The notes: generated by a model not told the origin, from the letters alone. DNA of 64,000 nucleotides from Nocardioides sp. CFH 31398 (GCF_022436705.1 NZ_JAKUHT010000005.1:62001-126000); one strand, 5' to 3'. Positions 15,952 through 25,451 are shown, numbered from the stretch's first letter. Numbers and translations: made by a program.

Positions 15952-16692
15952 ATGGGCTCGGGCCCGACCCCGGAGATCGACGACGAGTCCGACGGTCCCG
16001 TCGAGACCCGCCGCGAACGGGTCCGCCGCGAGACGGTCGAGGAGATCAAGGCCACCGCGCGCGAGCACCTCACGCTGGCGTCGTCGTCCCAGTTCTCGCT
16101 GCGCGCCGTCGCGCGGGACGTCGGCCTGACGCCCTCGGCGATCTACCGCTACTTCGGGTCCCAGCAGGAGCTGGTCGGGGCCGTGGCGAAGGACGCCTAC
16201 GAGTCGGTGACGCACGTCTTCCGTGCGGTCGCCGCCGAGACCGAGGGCGAGGCCGCGGGCGCCCGGTTGCGCGCGCTGGGCCGCGCCTACCGGCGCTGGG
16301 GACACGACCACAAGGCCGAGTTCAACCTCATCTTCGGCTCCGACGTCGACGACCTCGTGGAGGGTCCGAGCGCCGTCGGCCCCGACACGCTGGTCGACTT
16401 CTTCGCCACGCCGCTGGCGATGTACACCGACGGGGTCGCGCGCGGCGAGATCGCCTCGCGGCCCGCCGACGCGGGGCCGAACCCGCTGTCGGCGCGGACC
16501 CTGGGCTTCCTGACCACCGCCGGGCTCGACGTCGAGGACCACGACCTCAACCTGCTCGTCACGAGCTGGGCGGCGATCCACGGGTTCGTGGCGCTCGAGC
16601 TGTTCGGCCACCTCGCCCGGTTCTTCGACGACGCGGACGCCGCCTTCGACCGCCAGCTGTCGCTCATCACGGTGGCGCTCGGCGCACGCTGA
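15952..16692 (+). CDS. TetR/AcrR family transcriptional regulator
   Basis: The 246-residue protein has an acidic N-terminus, then a TetR helix-turn-helix (FSLRAVARDVGLTPSAIYRY, about residues 43-62). A ligand-binding domain ends in a WAAIHGFVALELFGHL segment like the WHG-type TetR C-terminal domain. The ATG at 15952 is preceded by GGAGGAGG; in-frame codons further upstream lack support. It is divergent from the polysaccharide operon, so repression of that operon or of itself is plausible. The effector is unknown. It ends 15 nt from the convergent pth gene. Confidence 0.87.
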   Translation: MGSGPTPEIDDESDGPVETRRERVRRETVEEIKATAREHLTLASSSQFSLRAVARDVGLTPSAIYRYFGSQQELVGAVAKDAYESVTHVFRAVAAETEGEAAGARLRALGRAYRRWGHDHKAEFNLIFGSDVDDLVEGPSAVGPDTLVDFFATPLAMYTDGVARGEIASRPADAGPNPLSARTLGFLTTAGLDVEDHDLNLLVTSWAAIHGFVALELFGHLARFFDDADAAFDRQLSLITVALGAR

Positions 16693-16707
16693 GCGCCCCG
16701 CCGCACC

Positions 16708-17304
16708 TCAGGAGTTGAAGCGCTGCTGGGTCCGCTCGAGGCCGTCGGTCACGAGGGACTCCACGGCGTCCGCGGCGAGGGCCACCTGCAGCTCGAGCTC
16801 GGGTCGCTCGCGGCGGGAGTAGTCGGACAGCACGAAGTCGGAGACCTCCTGGCGACCCGGGGGCCGGCCGATGCCGACCCGGACGCGGTGGAAGTCACCG
16901 GTCCCCAGGGAACCGCGCATCGACCGCAGCCCGTTGTGCCCGTTGTCGCCGCCGCCGAGCTTGCACCGCAGGCTGCCGAACGGCAGGTCGAGCTCGTCGT
17001 GGACCGCCACGACGCGCACGGGGTCGACACCGTAGAACCCGGCGAGCGCCTTGACCGGGCCGCCGACCTCGTTCATGAAGGTGCGGGGCCGGGCGAGCAC
17101 GACCCGCGGGGCGTCGGGCCCGATCGGGCCGAGGCGCTCCTCGGCGACGTCCGCGCGGCCCGACTTGTGGGCCCGCAGACGACCGCCGAGGCGCCTCAGC
17201 AGCTCGTCGACGACGAGGTAGCCGACGTTGTGGCGGTGGCCGGCGTACGACGGACCGGGGTTGCCGAGCCCGACGACCAGCCAGCCGCCGTCCGACGCGG
17301 TCAC
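16708..17304 (-). CDS. pth: Peptidyl-tRNA hydrolase
   Basis: This 198-residue enzyme releases tRNA from prematurely dropped peptidyl-tRNA. It carries [10 protein letters not shown] at the N-terminus, the catalytic histidine in RHNVGY (about residue 25), FMNEVGGPV with its substrate-binding Asn, HDELDLPFG and [12 protein letters not shown]. All of these are hallmark Pth positions. Its GTG start overlaps the stop of the L25 gene as GTGA, the usual actinobacterial rplY-pth order. Confidence 0.97.
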   Translation of the reverse strand: MTASDGGWLVVGLGNPGPSYAGHRHNVGYLVVDELLRRLGGRLRAHKSGRADVAEERLGPIGPDAPRVVLARPRTFMNEVGGPVKALAGFYGVDPVRVVAVHDELDLPFGSLRCKLGGGDNGHNGLRSMRGSLGTGDFHRVRVGIGRPPGRQEVSDFVLSDYSRRERPELELQVALAADAVESLVTDGLERTQQRFNS

Positions 17305-18011
17305 TCCTTCTCGGCGTCCCCGTCGTCGCCCGCGTCGCCCTCGGACGCGTCGGCGTCGCCCTCGGCCTCGGCCTCGGCAGCAGCGGCCTCGAGCTCCTCG
17401 TCGGACTCGTCGCGCTCGATGCCGGCCTCGGCCTCGGCCTCCTCCAGCTCCGCCTCGACCTCCTCGGCGGTCGGCGCGTTGGTCACGTTGACGACGAGGG
17501 CCTCGCCGTCGGTGAGCAGCTCGGCGCCCTCGGGGAGCTCGAGCTCGGAGGCCGGGATCTGGGTGCCGACCTCGGCGCCCTCGACCGAGACCTCGATCTG
17601 CTCGGGGATCCTGGTGGCCTCGACCTCGAGGGAGATCGTGCCGCTCTCGGTGACGACCAGCGTCTCCGGGCCGGCCTCGCCGACGACCACGACGGGCACG
17701 TCGACGGTGACCTTCTCGCCACGGCGGACGGCGACGAAGTCGACGTGCTCGAGGGTGCGGCGGATCGGGTCGGTCTGGATCTGCTTGGTCAGCGCCAGCT
17801 GGGTGCTGCCCTCGACGTCGATCTCCAGCAGCGCGTTCGCGCCGCCGTTCTTCAGCGCCAGCCAGGTCGCGTGACCGGGCAGGGTGATGTGGACCGGGTC
17901 GTTGCCGTGCCCGTAGATCACGGCGGGCACCTTGTCCGCGCGGCGGATGCGGCGCGCGGCGCCCTTGCCGAACTCGGTGCGGGTCTCGGCGGTGATCTTC
18001 TCAGCGGCCAT
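17301..18011 (-). CDS. rplY: 50S ribosomal protein L25/general stress protein Ctc
   Basis: The 236-residue protein starts [24 protein letters not shown], the 5S rRNA-binding L25 domain, with [10 protein letters not shown] following. It is followed by the Ctc-type beta domain (about residues 95-185) and a very acidic Glu/Asp/Ala tail of about 50 residues. This longer form is normal for actinobacteria. The ATG at 18011 fits the family N-terminus; an upstream in-frame start adds unrelated sequence. A clear sigma-70-like promoter lies 52-81 nt upstream, and pth is coupled downstream. Confidence 0.95.
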   Translation of the reverse strand: MAAEKITAETRTEFGKGAARRIRRADKVPAVIYGHGNDPVHITLPGHATWLALKNGGANALLEIDVEGSTQLALTKQIQTDPIRRTLEHVDFVAVRRGEKVTVDVPVVVVGEAGPETLVVTESGTISLEVEATRIPEQIEVSVEGAEVGTQIPASELELPEGAELLTDGEALVVNVTNAPTAEEVEAELEEAEAEAGIERDESDEELEAAAAEAEAEGDADASEGDAGDDGDAEKE

Positions 18012-18062
18012 GGGTGGTGCGCTCCTCGTACGTCTGCTTCTCGGCTGGTGAGCCCGGCGGAG

Positions 18063-18092
18063 GGACTCGACGCCGGGCACGCGGAGCGCCCA
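18063..18092 (-). promoter_or_regulatory. Sigma-70-type promoter of rplY-pth
   Basis: On the minus strand TTGGAC (18087-18092) is 18 nt from TACAGT (18063-18068). It lies within the 328-bp gap between prs and rplY and would give a 5' leader of about 45 nt. Confidence 0.6.
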
Positions 18093-18242
18093 CCGCGTCG
18101 ATCACGGAGGCGTCTCCGGGCCGGACCCGGGTCGCGCTCTCCCTCGCCGAGGCAACCCCGTAACTGTAGTCGCCGCCCTCGCGGGGGTCCAAGTCGGGCG
18201 GGGTGGGGATGGGGGCGGGGTCGGGTTTCGTGGGCCCGGTCG

Positions 18243-18270
18243 GGGTTCTACCAGCCGGCTGGTGAAACCC
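18243..18270 (-). terminator. Imperfect palindrome downstream of prs
   Basis: Arms 18243-18256 and 18257-18270 pair through a perfect CCAGCCGGCTGG core and outer GGGTT/AACCC bases. It lies about 70 nt beyond the leftward prs stop. The rest of the 18012-18339 gap holds G/C-rich sequence with smaller inverted repeats and no gene that I can support. Confidence 0.45.
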
Positions 18271-18339
18271 ACTGACGGACGAGACCCGTGGGACCCCACC
18301 GCGCGGGGTGCGCGCGGGCCGGGACGGCGGGCCGTCGGC

Positions 18340-19320
18340 TCAGGTGGCCCCGCCGAAGAGCGAGGTGACGGAGCCGTCCTCGAAGACCTCGCGGATGGCG
18401 CGGGAGATGAGGGGGGCGATGGAGAGGCAGGTGAGCTTGTCGAACTGCCGGTCGGCGGGGATCGGCAGGGTGTTGCAGACGACGACCTCGGTGGCCGGGG
18501 AGTTCTTGAGGCGGTCGACGGCGGGGTCCGAGAGGATCGCGTGGGTGGCGGCGATGATGACGCCCTTGGCGCCCTCGGCCATCAGGGCGTCGGCGGCCTT
18601 CACGACGGTGCCGCCGGTGTCGATCATGTCGTCGACGAGCACGCACATGCGGCCCTCGACCTCACCGACCACGCGGTTGGCCACGGTCTCGTTGGGCCGG
18701 TCGGTACGACGGCTCTTGTGGATGAACGCCAGCGGGGCGCCGTCCAGCCGCGCCGACCAGCGCTCGGCGACCTTGATGCGGCCGGCGTCCGGCGAGACCA
18801 CGGCCAGGGGCTCGTGGCCGTAGCGGGCCTTGACGTGGTCGGCGAGCACCGGCAGCGCCATCAGGTGGTCGACGGGGCCGTCGAAGAAGCCCTGGATCTG
18901 GTCCGCGTGCAGGTCGACCGCGATGAGGCGGTCGGCTCCGGCGGTCTTGAACAGGTCCGCCATCAGCCGCGCCGAGATCGGCTCGCGACCGCGGTGCTTC
19001 TTGTCCTGGCGGGCGTAGCCGTAGAACGGGAGCACCACCGTGATCCGCTTCGCCGAGGCGCGCTTCAACGCGTCGACCATGATCAGGTGCTCCATCACCC
19101 ACTCGTTGATGGGGGCGGTGTGGCTCTGGATCACGAAGGCGTCGCAGCCCCGGACCGACTCCTCGTAGCGGACGTAGATCTCCGAGTTCGCGAACTCGTA
19201 CGCCGACTGCGGGACGAGGCCGGTGCCGAGCAGGTCGGCGACCTCCTCGGCCAGCTCGGGGTGGGCCCGGCCGGAGAAGACCATCAGGTTCTTCTCGGTG
19301 GTGCGCTTCATTCCGCTCAC
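18340..19320 (-). CDS. prs: Ribose-phosphate pyrophosphokinase (PRPP synthetase)
   Basis: This 326-residue enzyme converts ribose-5-phosphate and ATP to PRPP for nucleotide, His and Trp synthesis. It shows the ATP flexible loop region YARQDKKHRGREPISAR (about residues 99-115), the VDLHADQIQGFF metal site, VSPDAGR, and the PRPP-binding loop VLVDDMIDTGGTV (about 228-240). GTG at 19320 is favoured by GAGGAG upstream; an ATG three codons later is possible. It follows glmU by 91 nt on the same strand, a common actinobacterial order that suggests cotranscription. Confidence 0.97.
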   Translation of the reverse strand: MSGMKRTTEKNLMVFSGRAHPELAEEVADLLGTGLVPQSAYEFANSEIYVRYEESVRGCDAFVIQSHTAPINEWVMEHLIMVDALKRASAKRITVVLPFYGYARQDKKHRGREPISARLMADLFKTAGADRLIAVDLHADQIQGFFDGPVDHLMALPVLADHVKARYGHEPLAVVSPDAGRIKVAERWSARLDGAPLAFIHKSRRTDRPNETVANRVVGEVEGRMCVLVDDMIDTGGTVVKAADALMAEGAKGVIIAATHAILSDPAVDRLKNSPATEVVVCNTLPIPADRQFDKLTCLSIAPLISRAIREVFEDGSVTSLFGGAT

Positions 19321-19411
19321 GCGCGATGGCTCCTCGGGGAGGTGGGGCGAGTCGGTGCTCGATTCTGACCCACCGGCCCGCTCCCCCGCAGCCCGGGTCG
19401 GTCCGTGGACC

Positions 19412-20860
19412 TCAGGAGGCCCCGTCGGCCCCGTCGGGGCGGGCCGCGCGCGCCGCCTCGGCCTGCTTCGTGCCCGGACGACGCCGCTCGGCCCAGCCCT
19501 CGATGGTGCGCTGCGGCCCCGCGGAGACGGCGAGCGCTCCCGGCGGGACGTCCTCGCGGACCGTCGTCCCCGCCCCGGTGCCGGCCCCGTCGGCGATCGT
19601 CACGGGGGCGACGAACGTGTTGTTGGAGCCGGTGCGGACGTGGGCGCCGACGACGGTGCGGTGCTTCGCGACGCCGTCGTAGTTGGCGACGATCGTGCCG
19701 GCACCGATGTTGGTGCCCTCGCCGATGTCGGCGTCGCCGACGTACGACAGGTGCGGCACCTTCGCCCCGGGCCCGATCGTGGAGTTCTTGGTCTCGACGA
19801 ACGTCCCGACCTTGCCCGCCTCGGACACCGTCGAGCCGGGGCGCAGGTACGCGAACGGCCCGACCTGGGCGCGGGGGCCGATGACCGCGAGCTGCGCGTG
19901 GGCGCGGGCGACGCGGGCGCCGGCGCCGACCTCGCAGTCCTCGAGCGTGCAGTCGGGCCCGACGACGGCGTCCTCCGCGACGTGGGTGGCCCCCAGCAGC
20001 TGGACGCCGGGCAGCAGCGTGGCGTCGGGCTCCAGCACGACGTCGTCCTCGACCCACGTGGTGGCGGGGTCCATGACGGTGACGCCGCGGCGCATCCAGC
20101 CGTCGAGGATGCGGGCGTTCATGACCCGGCCGGCCTCGGCGAGCTGGGCCCGGTCGTTGACACCCTGGGTCTCGGCCGGGTCGGCGACGGGGTGGGCCCC
20201 GACGCTGAGGCCCGCCTCGCGGGCGAGGGCCACCGCGTCGGTGAGGTAGTACTCCCCCTTGGCGTTGTCGTTGCCGATGCGCGGCACGACGTCCAGCAGG
20301 AACTCCGGGGAGAAGACCAGGATGCCGGAGTTGATCTCCCGCAGGGTGCGCTGCTCGGCGGTCGCCTCCTTCTCCTCCACGATCGCCTCGACCGTGCCGT
20401 CGCCCGCGCGGACCACGCGCCCGTAGCCGGAGGGGTCGTCGAGCAGCCCGGACAGGATGCTCAGGACGTGGCCCGAGGAGCGGTGCTCCTCCAGGAACAC
20501 CCGCAGGCTCTCGCCGCGCAGCAGCGGGGTGTCGCCGAGGGCGACCAGGACCGGGCCCGTCGGGACGTGGCCCGCGTCGGCCATGGCGTCGAGGGCGACC
20601 CGGACGGCGTGCCCGGTGCCCTCCTGGGTCTCCTGCACCGCCAGCAGCGCCTCGGGGCGGATCTCCGCGAGGTGGGCCTCGACCTGCTCGCGCTGGTGCC
20701 CCACCACGGCCACGACCCGGTCGGGGCCGCAGACCTCGACGGCCGCGAGGACGTGACCGAGCATGCTGCGGCCGGCGACGCGGTGCAGCATCTTCATGGT
20801 CTTCGACCGCATGCGGGTGCCGCCGCCGGCGGCCAGGACGATCACGGTCACGTCGGACAT
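19412..20860 (-). CDS. glmU: Bifunctional UDP-N-acetylglucosamine pyrophosphorylase/glucosamine-1-phosphate N-acetyltransferase
   Basis: The 482-residue protein has an N-terminal uridylyltransferase (VLAAGGGTRMRSKTMKMLHRVAG, then GDTPLLRGE and EINSGI) and a C-terminal left-handed beta-helix acetyltransferase. The latter carries RPGSTVSEAGKVGTFVETKN and NIGAGTIVANYDG, with the catalytic His in GVAKHRTVVG. It makes UDP-GlcNAc for peptidoglycan and glycans, a possible precursor for the polysaccharide operon 4 kb away. The ATG at 20860 follows TAGGGT by 7 nt, with no ribosome site, which suggests a leaderless mRNA. The Ala/Gly-rich C-terminal tail is typical of actinobacteria. Confidence 0.97.
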   Translation of the reverse strand: MSDVTVIVLAAGGGTRMRSKTMKMLHRVAGRSMLGHVLAAVEVCGPDRVVAVVGHQREQVEAHLAEIRPEALLAVQETQEGTGHAVRVALDAMADAGHVPTGPVLVALGDTPLLRGESLRVFLEEHRSSGHVLSILSGLLDDPSGYGRVVRAGDGTVEAIVEEKEATAEQRTLREINSGILVFSPEFLLDVVPRIGNDNAKGEYYLTDAVALAREAGLSVGAHPVADPAETQGVNDRAQLAEAGRVMNARILDGWMRRGVTVMDPATTWVEDDVVLEPDATLLPGVQLLGATHVAEDAVVGPDCTLEDCEVGAGARVARAHAQLAVIGPRAQVGPFAYLRPGSTVSEAGKVGTFVETKNSTIGPGAKVPHLSYVGDADIGEGTNIGAGTIVANYDGVAKHRTVVGAHVRTGSNNTFVAPVTIADGAGTGAGTTVREDVPPGALAVSAGPQRTIEGWAERRRPGTKQAEAARAARPDGADGAS

Positions 20861-20867
20861 GAGCGGC

Positions 20868-20873
20868 ACCCTA
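20868..20873 (-). promoter_or_regulatory. -10 box (TAGGGT) of leaderless glmU
   Basis: TAGGGT on the minus strand ends 7 nt before the glmU ATG. Confidence 0.5.
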
Positions 20874-20957
20874 GACGCCCCGGGTGGGCCCCCGACGACC
20901 GTGACCTCGTCGTCGGAGTGCCGTTGGGCACGGCAACCGAGCCGAACCGGAGTGTCG

Positions 20958-22487
20958 ATGTCGCCCGTGCCTTCCGTGCCGCTGTCCCGCCGCCTCCTGC
21001 TGGGCGGCGCCGCCGCCGGTGCGCTGGTCGCCACGAGGCCGCCCGCCGCCGCGGCGGTGAGCGGCAGGAGGGGCGGCCTGCCGCGCCGGGTCGACGTCCT
21101 CGTCGTCGGCGCCGGCATCTCCGGCCTCGTCGCCGCCCGGCGCGCCCGTGCCGCCGGGCTCGACGTCCTGGTGTGCGAGGCCCGCGACCGGGTGGGCGGG
21201 CGCGTCGAGAACCACCGCCTGCGCTCGCGGGCCGCGGGCGGCGAGGTGGTGGAGGCGGGCGGGGCGTTCGTCGGCCCCACCCAGGGCCGGATCCTCGCGC
21301 TGGCCCGCGAGCTGAGGGTGCCGACGTTCGACCAGCACGTCGAGGGCCGCAGCGTCTACCGCTCCTCGCGCCTCGGCCGCACCGAGTACGTCGGCACCAT
21401 CCCGCCCGACCCCGTCCTGCTCCCGGGCGCCGCGGTGGTGCTCGCCCAGGTCGACGCGTACGCCGCCGAGATCGACGTCGCCGCCCCCTGGGACCACCCC
21501 CGGGCCGCCGAGTGGGACGCCACCACCCTGGGTGCCTTCGTCGAGCGCAACGGGGGCCTCGACGGGCCGGGGCTCGTGCGCCTGCTGCAGTCGTGGACCC
21601 AGCCGACCTTCGGCGCGGACCCGCACGACCTGTCGCTGCTCTTCGCGCTCTGGTACGTCGCGACCGCCGGAGACGAGGACAACCCTGGCACCTTCTCCCG
21701 CAGCTCCGACACCAGCGGAGGCGCCCAGGAGCGCCGGTTCGTCGGCGGCTCCGGGCGGATCCCGCTGCGGCTGGCGCGCGACCTCGGCGACGACGTGGCG
21801 CTCGCCGCACCGGTGCGCCGGGTCGACCAGACCCGCGACCGCGTCCGCGTGACCACCGACCGCGGGGTGGTCGAGGCACGACGCGTCGTGGTCGCCGTCC
21901 CGCCGCCGACGGCGCTCGAGATCGACTGGGCGCCCGGGCTCCCGGACCGTCGACGCCGGCTGCTGCGCTCGGGGACGATGGGCGACCTCATGAAGGTCGA
22001 CGCGGTCTACCGGCGTCCGTTCTGGCGCGACGCCGGGCTGAACGGCTTCGGGATCTCCGAGTCGGGCGCCGGCCGGGTGGTGTTCGACAACTCCCCGCCC
22101 GACGGCTCCCCCGGGGTGCTGCTCGCGTTCCTCGGCGGCTCCACCTGGCGGCGCTTCGGCAGGCTGCCCCGCGACGAGAGGCGCCGTGCGGTGCTGGCCG
22201 GGTTCGCCGGGCTGTTCGGCGACGAGGCGCTGCGCCCGGTCGAGTACACCGAGGCCGACTGGACCCGTGAGCGCTGGACCGGCGGTGGTCCGACCGCGAT
22301 CCACGCCGCCGACGGCTCGTTCTCGGCCTTCGGCCCCGCGGTCCGCCGGCGGTTCGGTCGCGTGCACTGGGCCGGCACCGAGACCTCGACGTACTGGTCC
22401 GGCTACATGGACGGCGCCGTGCGGGCCGGGGAGCGCGCGGCCGACGAGGTCGTCACCGCCCTCGGACGCCGGGCGGGCGCCCGATGA
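20958..22487 (+). CDS. Exported flavin amine oxidase (FAD-dependent, monoamine-oxidase fold)
   Basis: The 509-residue protein starts with a Tat-like signal (SRRLLLGG, then an Ala-rich core), so it is probably exported folded with its FAD. The dinucleotide fold VLVVGAGISGLVAARRAR lies near residue 48, followed by EARDRVGGRVEN and a C-terminal HWAGTETSTYWSGYMDGAVRAG, the FAD-binding end of monoamine oxidases. It would oxidise an amine to an aldehyde plus ammonia and H2O2. GGAG precedes the ATG. Its stop overlaps the ATG of the ceramidase gene (ATGA), so the two proteins are made together and may act on successive products. Confidence 0.88.
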   Translation: MSPVPSVPLSRRLLLGGAAAGALVATRPPAAAAVSGRRGGLPRRVDVLVVGAGISGLVAARRARAAGLDVLVCEARDRVGGRVENHRLRSRAAGGEVVEAGGAFVGPTQGRILALARELRVPTFDQHVEGRSVYRSSRLGRTEYVGTIPPDPVLLPGAAVVLAQVDAYAAEIDVAAPWDHPRAAEWDATTLGAFVERNGGLDGPGLVRLLQSWTQPTFGADPHDLSLLFALWYVATAGDEDNPGTFSRSSDTSGGAQERRFVGGSGRIPLRLARDLGDDVALAAPVRRVDQTRDRVRVTTDRGVVEARRVVVAVPPPTALEIDWAPGLPDRRRRLLRSGTMGDLMKVDAVYRRPFWRDAGLNGFGISESGAGRVVFDNSPPDGSPGVLLAFLGGSTWRRFGRLPRDERRRAVLAGFAGLFGDEALRPVEYTEADWTRERWTGGGPTAIHAADGSFSAFGPAVRRRFGRVHWAGTETSTYWSGYMDGAVRAGERAADEVVTALGRRAGAR

Positions 22488-24559
22488 GGCGCCGCCTGCT
22501 CGGCCGGCTCGCACTCGGCCTCTCCCTCGTCGCCGGGCCCCTGACCGCCTCGCCGACCCTCTCCCCCGCCGGCACGGCCGAGGCGGCACCGGTGGCCGTG
22601 CAGGACGAGCGCGGCGGCCGCTACCTGGTCGGACGCGGCATCGCCGACGTCACCGGCCCGGTCGCCGACGTCCAGCTCATGGGGTACGCCGACACCTCCC
22701 AGCTCGGCGCGGGCCTGCAGCAGCGCCAGTGGTCGCGGGCGTTCGTGGTCGTCGACCGGCGCACCGGCGAGCGCGTCGTCCACGTCACCGCCGACCTCGG
22801 GCTGATGTTCCAGAGCATCCGCGACGGGGTCCTCGAGCGCCTGCGCGCCGCCCACGTCGGGCTGTACGGCGAGCGCAACGTGATGCTCACCGTCACCCAC
22901 ACCCACGCGGGGGTCGGCGGCCAGTCGCACCACGCGCTGTATGACCTGCCCTACGGCCACCAGCCGCAGGCCCTCGGCGCCGCGGTCGACGGCATCGTCG
23001 CGTCGGTCGAGCGCGCCCACGACGACCTGGCGCCGTCCACCCTCGGGCTGGCGACCACGACGCTGGTGGACGCCAGCGCGAACCGCTCCCGCGAGGCGTT
23101 CCGCCTGAACCCCCGCAGCGACCGGCGCCACTTCCCCGGAGGGATCGACCCGCGGTCGACGACGCTGACCGTGCGCCGCGGCGGCGCGCTGGTCGGGGCG
23201 CTGAACTGGTTCGCCGTGCACGCCACGAGCCTGACGACGCAGAACCGTCTCGTCAGCGGCGACAACAAGGGCTACGCGGCGTACGCCTGGGAGCGCCTGG
23301 GTCGCGGCGTCGACCGCCGCGACATCGACCCCGACCTGGTCACGGCCTTCGCGCAGACGAACGCCGGCGACATGTCACCGAACCTGCGGCTGCGGCCGGG
23401 GACCGGGCCGACCACCGACGAGTTCCGCAACGCCGCCGTCATCGGGCGCCGCCAGCAGGAGGCGGCGCGGTCGTCGTCCCTGGGCCGGACCGAGCCGGTG
23501 ACCGGCGGCGTCGACTCCCGCCTCGTGTACGTCGACCTGTCCGACGTGCGCGTGTCCGGGCGGTTCACGCCAGACGGCGAGCCCGGGCGCACATGCCCGG
23601 CGGCGCTGGGGGCCGCGTTCGCCGCGGGCAGTCAGGAGGACGGCGGCGGCGCCCCGCCCGGTTTCACCGAGGGCGACGGCGAGGGTGAGTTCGCGGTCAA
23701 CCCGGTCGTCGGGCTCATCTCCGACGCGCTCTACACGGCGTCACCGGAGCTCCGCGCCTGCCAGGCGCCGAAGGACGTCCTCGCCCCCGTCGGGCCGCTC
23801 GACGTCGTGCAGCAACGGCTGCCCGTCCAGCTGGTGCGGATCGGCCCGCTGTACCTCGTCGGCGTGCCCGTCGAGCCGACGATCGTGTCGGGGCTGCGGC
23901 TGCGGCAGGCCGTCGCGCGCGTCGTCGACGCCCCGCTGCGCCACGTCCTGACGCAGGGCTACGCGAACGCGTTCGCCCACTACCTGACGACGCCGGAGGA
24001 GTACGACGCCCAGCAGTACGAGGGCGCCTCGACCATGTTCGGCCGCCTCGAGCTGCCGGCCCTCACGCAGGTCGCCGACCGCCTGGCGCGGTCGATGCGC
24101 GACGGCACGCGACTGCCTCTCGGTCAGAAGGAGCGGGACCGCTCCGACGAGGTGGTCCCGCCGCTGACCGGGCAGAACCTTCTGGACACCGCCCCGCCCG
24201 GCACCGACCTCGGCGACGTGGTGACGCAGCCGCGCTCGTCGTACACCGCCGGCTCGACGGCGTCCGCCGTGTTCGTGGGAGCCCACCACAACAACGACCT
24301 CCGCGCCGGCGGCACCTACCTGCTCGTCGAGCGCCGCACGGGCGGGCGGTGGGTGCGCGTCGCCACCGACGACGACTGGACGACACGGTTCGGGTGGTCC
24401 CACACGGGCCCCACGTCGTCCGAGGTGACGGTCGGCTGGGACGTCGCGCCCTCCGCCCGCCCGGGTCGCTACCGCCTGCGCTACCTCGGCGACGCGAAGG
24501 GCCCCGACGGGTCGCTGACGCCGGTGCGCGGCACGTCGCGGACGTTCGCGGTGCGCTGA
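22484..24559 (+). CDS. Secreted neutral/alkaline ceramidase
   Basis: The 691-residue protein has a signal peptide (MRRRLLGRLALGLSLVAG, cleavage near the AEAAP region). The neutral ceramidase domain begins YLVGRGIADVTGPVADVQLMGYA. HTHAGVGGQS (about residues 142-151) supplies zinc ligands, and the GDNKGYAAY and TNAGDMSPNL segments match the catalytic domain. The final 150 residues form the beta-sandwich domain of the family. It hydrolyses the N-acyl bond of ceramides to sphingoid base and fatty acid. Translational coupling to the exported amine oxidase upstream suggests joint processing of sphingoid amines. The length is usual for the family. Confidence 0.92.
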   Translation: MRRRLLGRLALGLSLVAGPLTASPTLSPAGTAEAAPVAVQDERGGRYLVGRGIADVTGPVADVQLMGYADTSQLGAGLQQRQWSRAFVVVDRRTGERVVHVTADLGLMFQSIRDGVLERLRAAHVGLYGERNVMLTVTHTHAGVGGQSHHALYDLPYGHQPQALGAAVDGIVASVERAHDDLAPSTLGLATTTLVDASANRSREAFRLNPRSDRRHFPGGIDPRSTTLTVRRGGALVGALNWFAVHATSLTTQNRLVSGDNKGYAAYAWERLGRGVDRRDIDPDLVTAFAQTNAGDMSPNLRLRPGTGPTTDEFRNAAVIGRRQQEAARSSSLGRTEPVTGGVDSRLVYVDLSDVRVSGRFTPDGEPGRTCPAALGAAFAAGSQEDGGGAPPGFTEGDGEGEFAVNPVVGLISDALYTASPELRACQAPKDVLAPVGPLDVVQQRLPVQLVRIGPLYLVGVPVEPTIVSGLRLRQAVARVVDAPLRHVLTQGYANAFAHYLTTPEEYDAQQYEGASTMFGRLELPALTQVADRLARSMRDGTRLPLGQKERDRSDEVVPPLTGQNLLDTAPPGTDLGDVVTQPRSSYTAGSTASAVFVGAHHNNDLRAGGTYLLVERRTGGRWVRVATDDDWTTRFGWSHTGPTSSEVTVGWDVAPSARPGRYRLRYLGDAKGPDGSLTPVRGTSRTFAVR

Positions 24560-24563
24560 CCGG

Positions 24564-24607
24564 CGGTCTCGACGCGGTCGCTCGCCAGGGCTCGCTCCCT
24601 GCTCGAC
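24564..24607 (+). repeat. 44-bp dispersed repeat, copy 1
   Basis: These 44 bases are identical, in reverse complement, to 34550-34593. Both copies lie between convergent genes. Here the element continues into a wider palindrome: GGTCTCGACG at the left end and CGTCGAGACC near 24633-24643, with ACCACC/GGTGGT inside. This resembles REP-like elements that I recall from Nocardioides genomes. Confidence 0.8.
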
Positions 24608-24656
24608 CACCTCTCGACCCAGGTGGTCGCGGCCGTCGAGACCCGGTGAGACCGTC

Positions 24657-25445
24657 CTACGGCGTGTGACGCAGGCGCACCGAGAGACAGGTGACGCACC
24701 CCTCGAGCTTCTCGAACTCGCTGATGTCGACGGCGACGACCCGCAGGCCGCGGGCCTCGTACGACGCCGCGGTCAGCGGGGCCGCGGTCGACATCAGGAC
24801 CGTGGCGTCGTCGAGCAGCACGACGTGGGCGCCGGGCTCCTCCGGCACCGGCTCGTACGACGGCCACACCCCGGGGTCGTCGACGACCGGGTCCCAGCCG
24901 ACGACGGTCCCGTCGGGCAGGGCGGTGACCGCGGACTTCAGGTGCAGCGCCTTGCTCAGGGGCACCGTCTCCACCCGGGCGCCCCACGGCGCCAGGTGGT
25001 CCGCGAGCTGGGCGATCCCCTCGCCGTTGGTCCGGCCCCCCGGGCCGCCGTTGAGGCCGACCCAGACGACGCCGTCGTGCTTGAGGACGTCCCCGCCGTC
25101 GAGCGTGCCGGGCTCGGTGATCGCGACGACCCGGTAACCGAGGTCGCGCAGCACCCCCTCGGTGCCGGCGACCTCGCCCTGCCGCTCCGGCGCCCCGGGC
25201 CGGGCCAGCACCGCGACCTCGCCGTACATCACCACGGTGTCCTCGACGAACGCCGAGTCCGGGTGCTCGGGCGCCGGCGGCACCTCGACCGTCTCCCAGC
25301 CCTCGGCGTGGAGCGCGTCGACGTAGCCCTGCCACTGCGCGAGGGCGAGCTCGACGTCGACCGGGGTCCGCTCGAGGTGGGTGAGCAGGCCGTCGGCCAG
25401 GTGCGGCGAGGGGCGGCGGACCAGGGCCCGGCGGGCGGTGACCAT
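24657..25445 (-). CDS. Dimethylarginine dimethylaminohydrolase-like amidinotransferase-fold enzyme
   Basis: The 262-residue protein matches the DDAH group. It has FVEDTVVMYG (substrate-binding Glu/Asp, about residues 66-75), TLDGGDVLKHDG (about 112-123), a histidine in SKALHLKSAV (about 167), and the catalytic cysteine in GCVTCLSVRL near the C-terminus. The family hydrolyses methylated arginines to citrulline and methylamines. The gene starts 9 nt after the response-regulator stop on the same strand and has a leaderless-type -10 box that overlaps that stop. It may therefore be both operonic and independently transcribed. An arginine deiminase-like alternative is less likely at this length. 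Confidence 0.85.
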   Translation of the reverse strand: MVTARRALVRRPSPHLADGLLTHLERTPVDVELALAQWQGYVDALHAEGWETVEVPPAPEHPDSAFVEDTVVMYGEVAVLARPGAPERQGEVAGTEGVLRDLGYRVVAITEPGTLDGGDVLKHDGVVWVGLNGGPGGRTNGEGIAQLADHLAPWGARVETVPLSKALHLKSAVTALPDGTVVGWDPVVDDPGVWPSYEPVPEEPGAHVVLLDDATVLMSTAAPLTAASYEARGLRVVAVDISEFEKLEGCVTCLSVRLRHTP

Positions 25446-25451
25446 GGCGCG

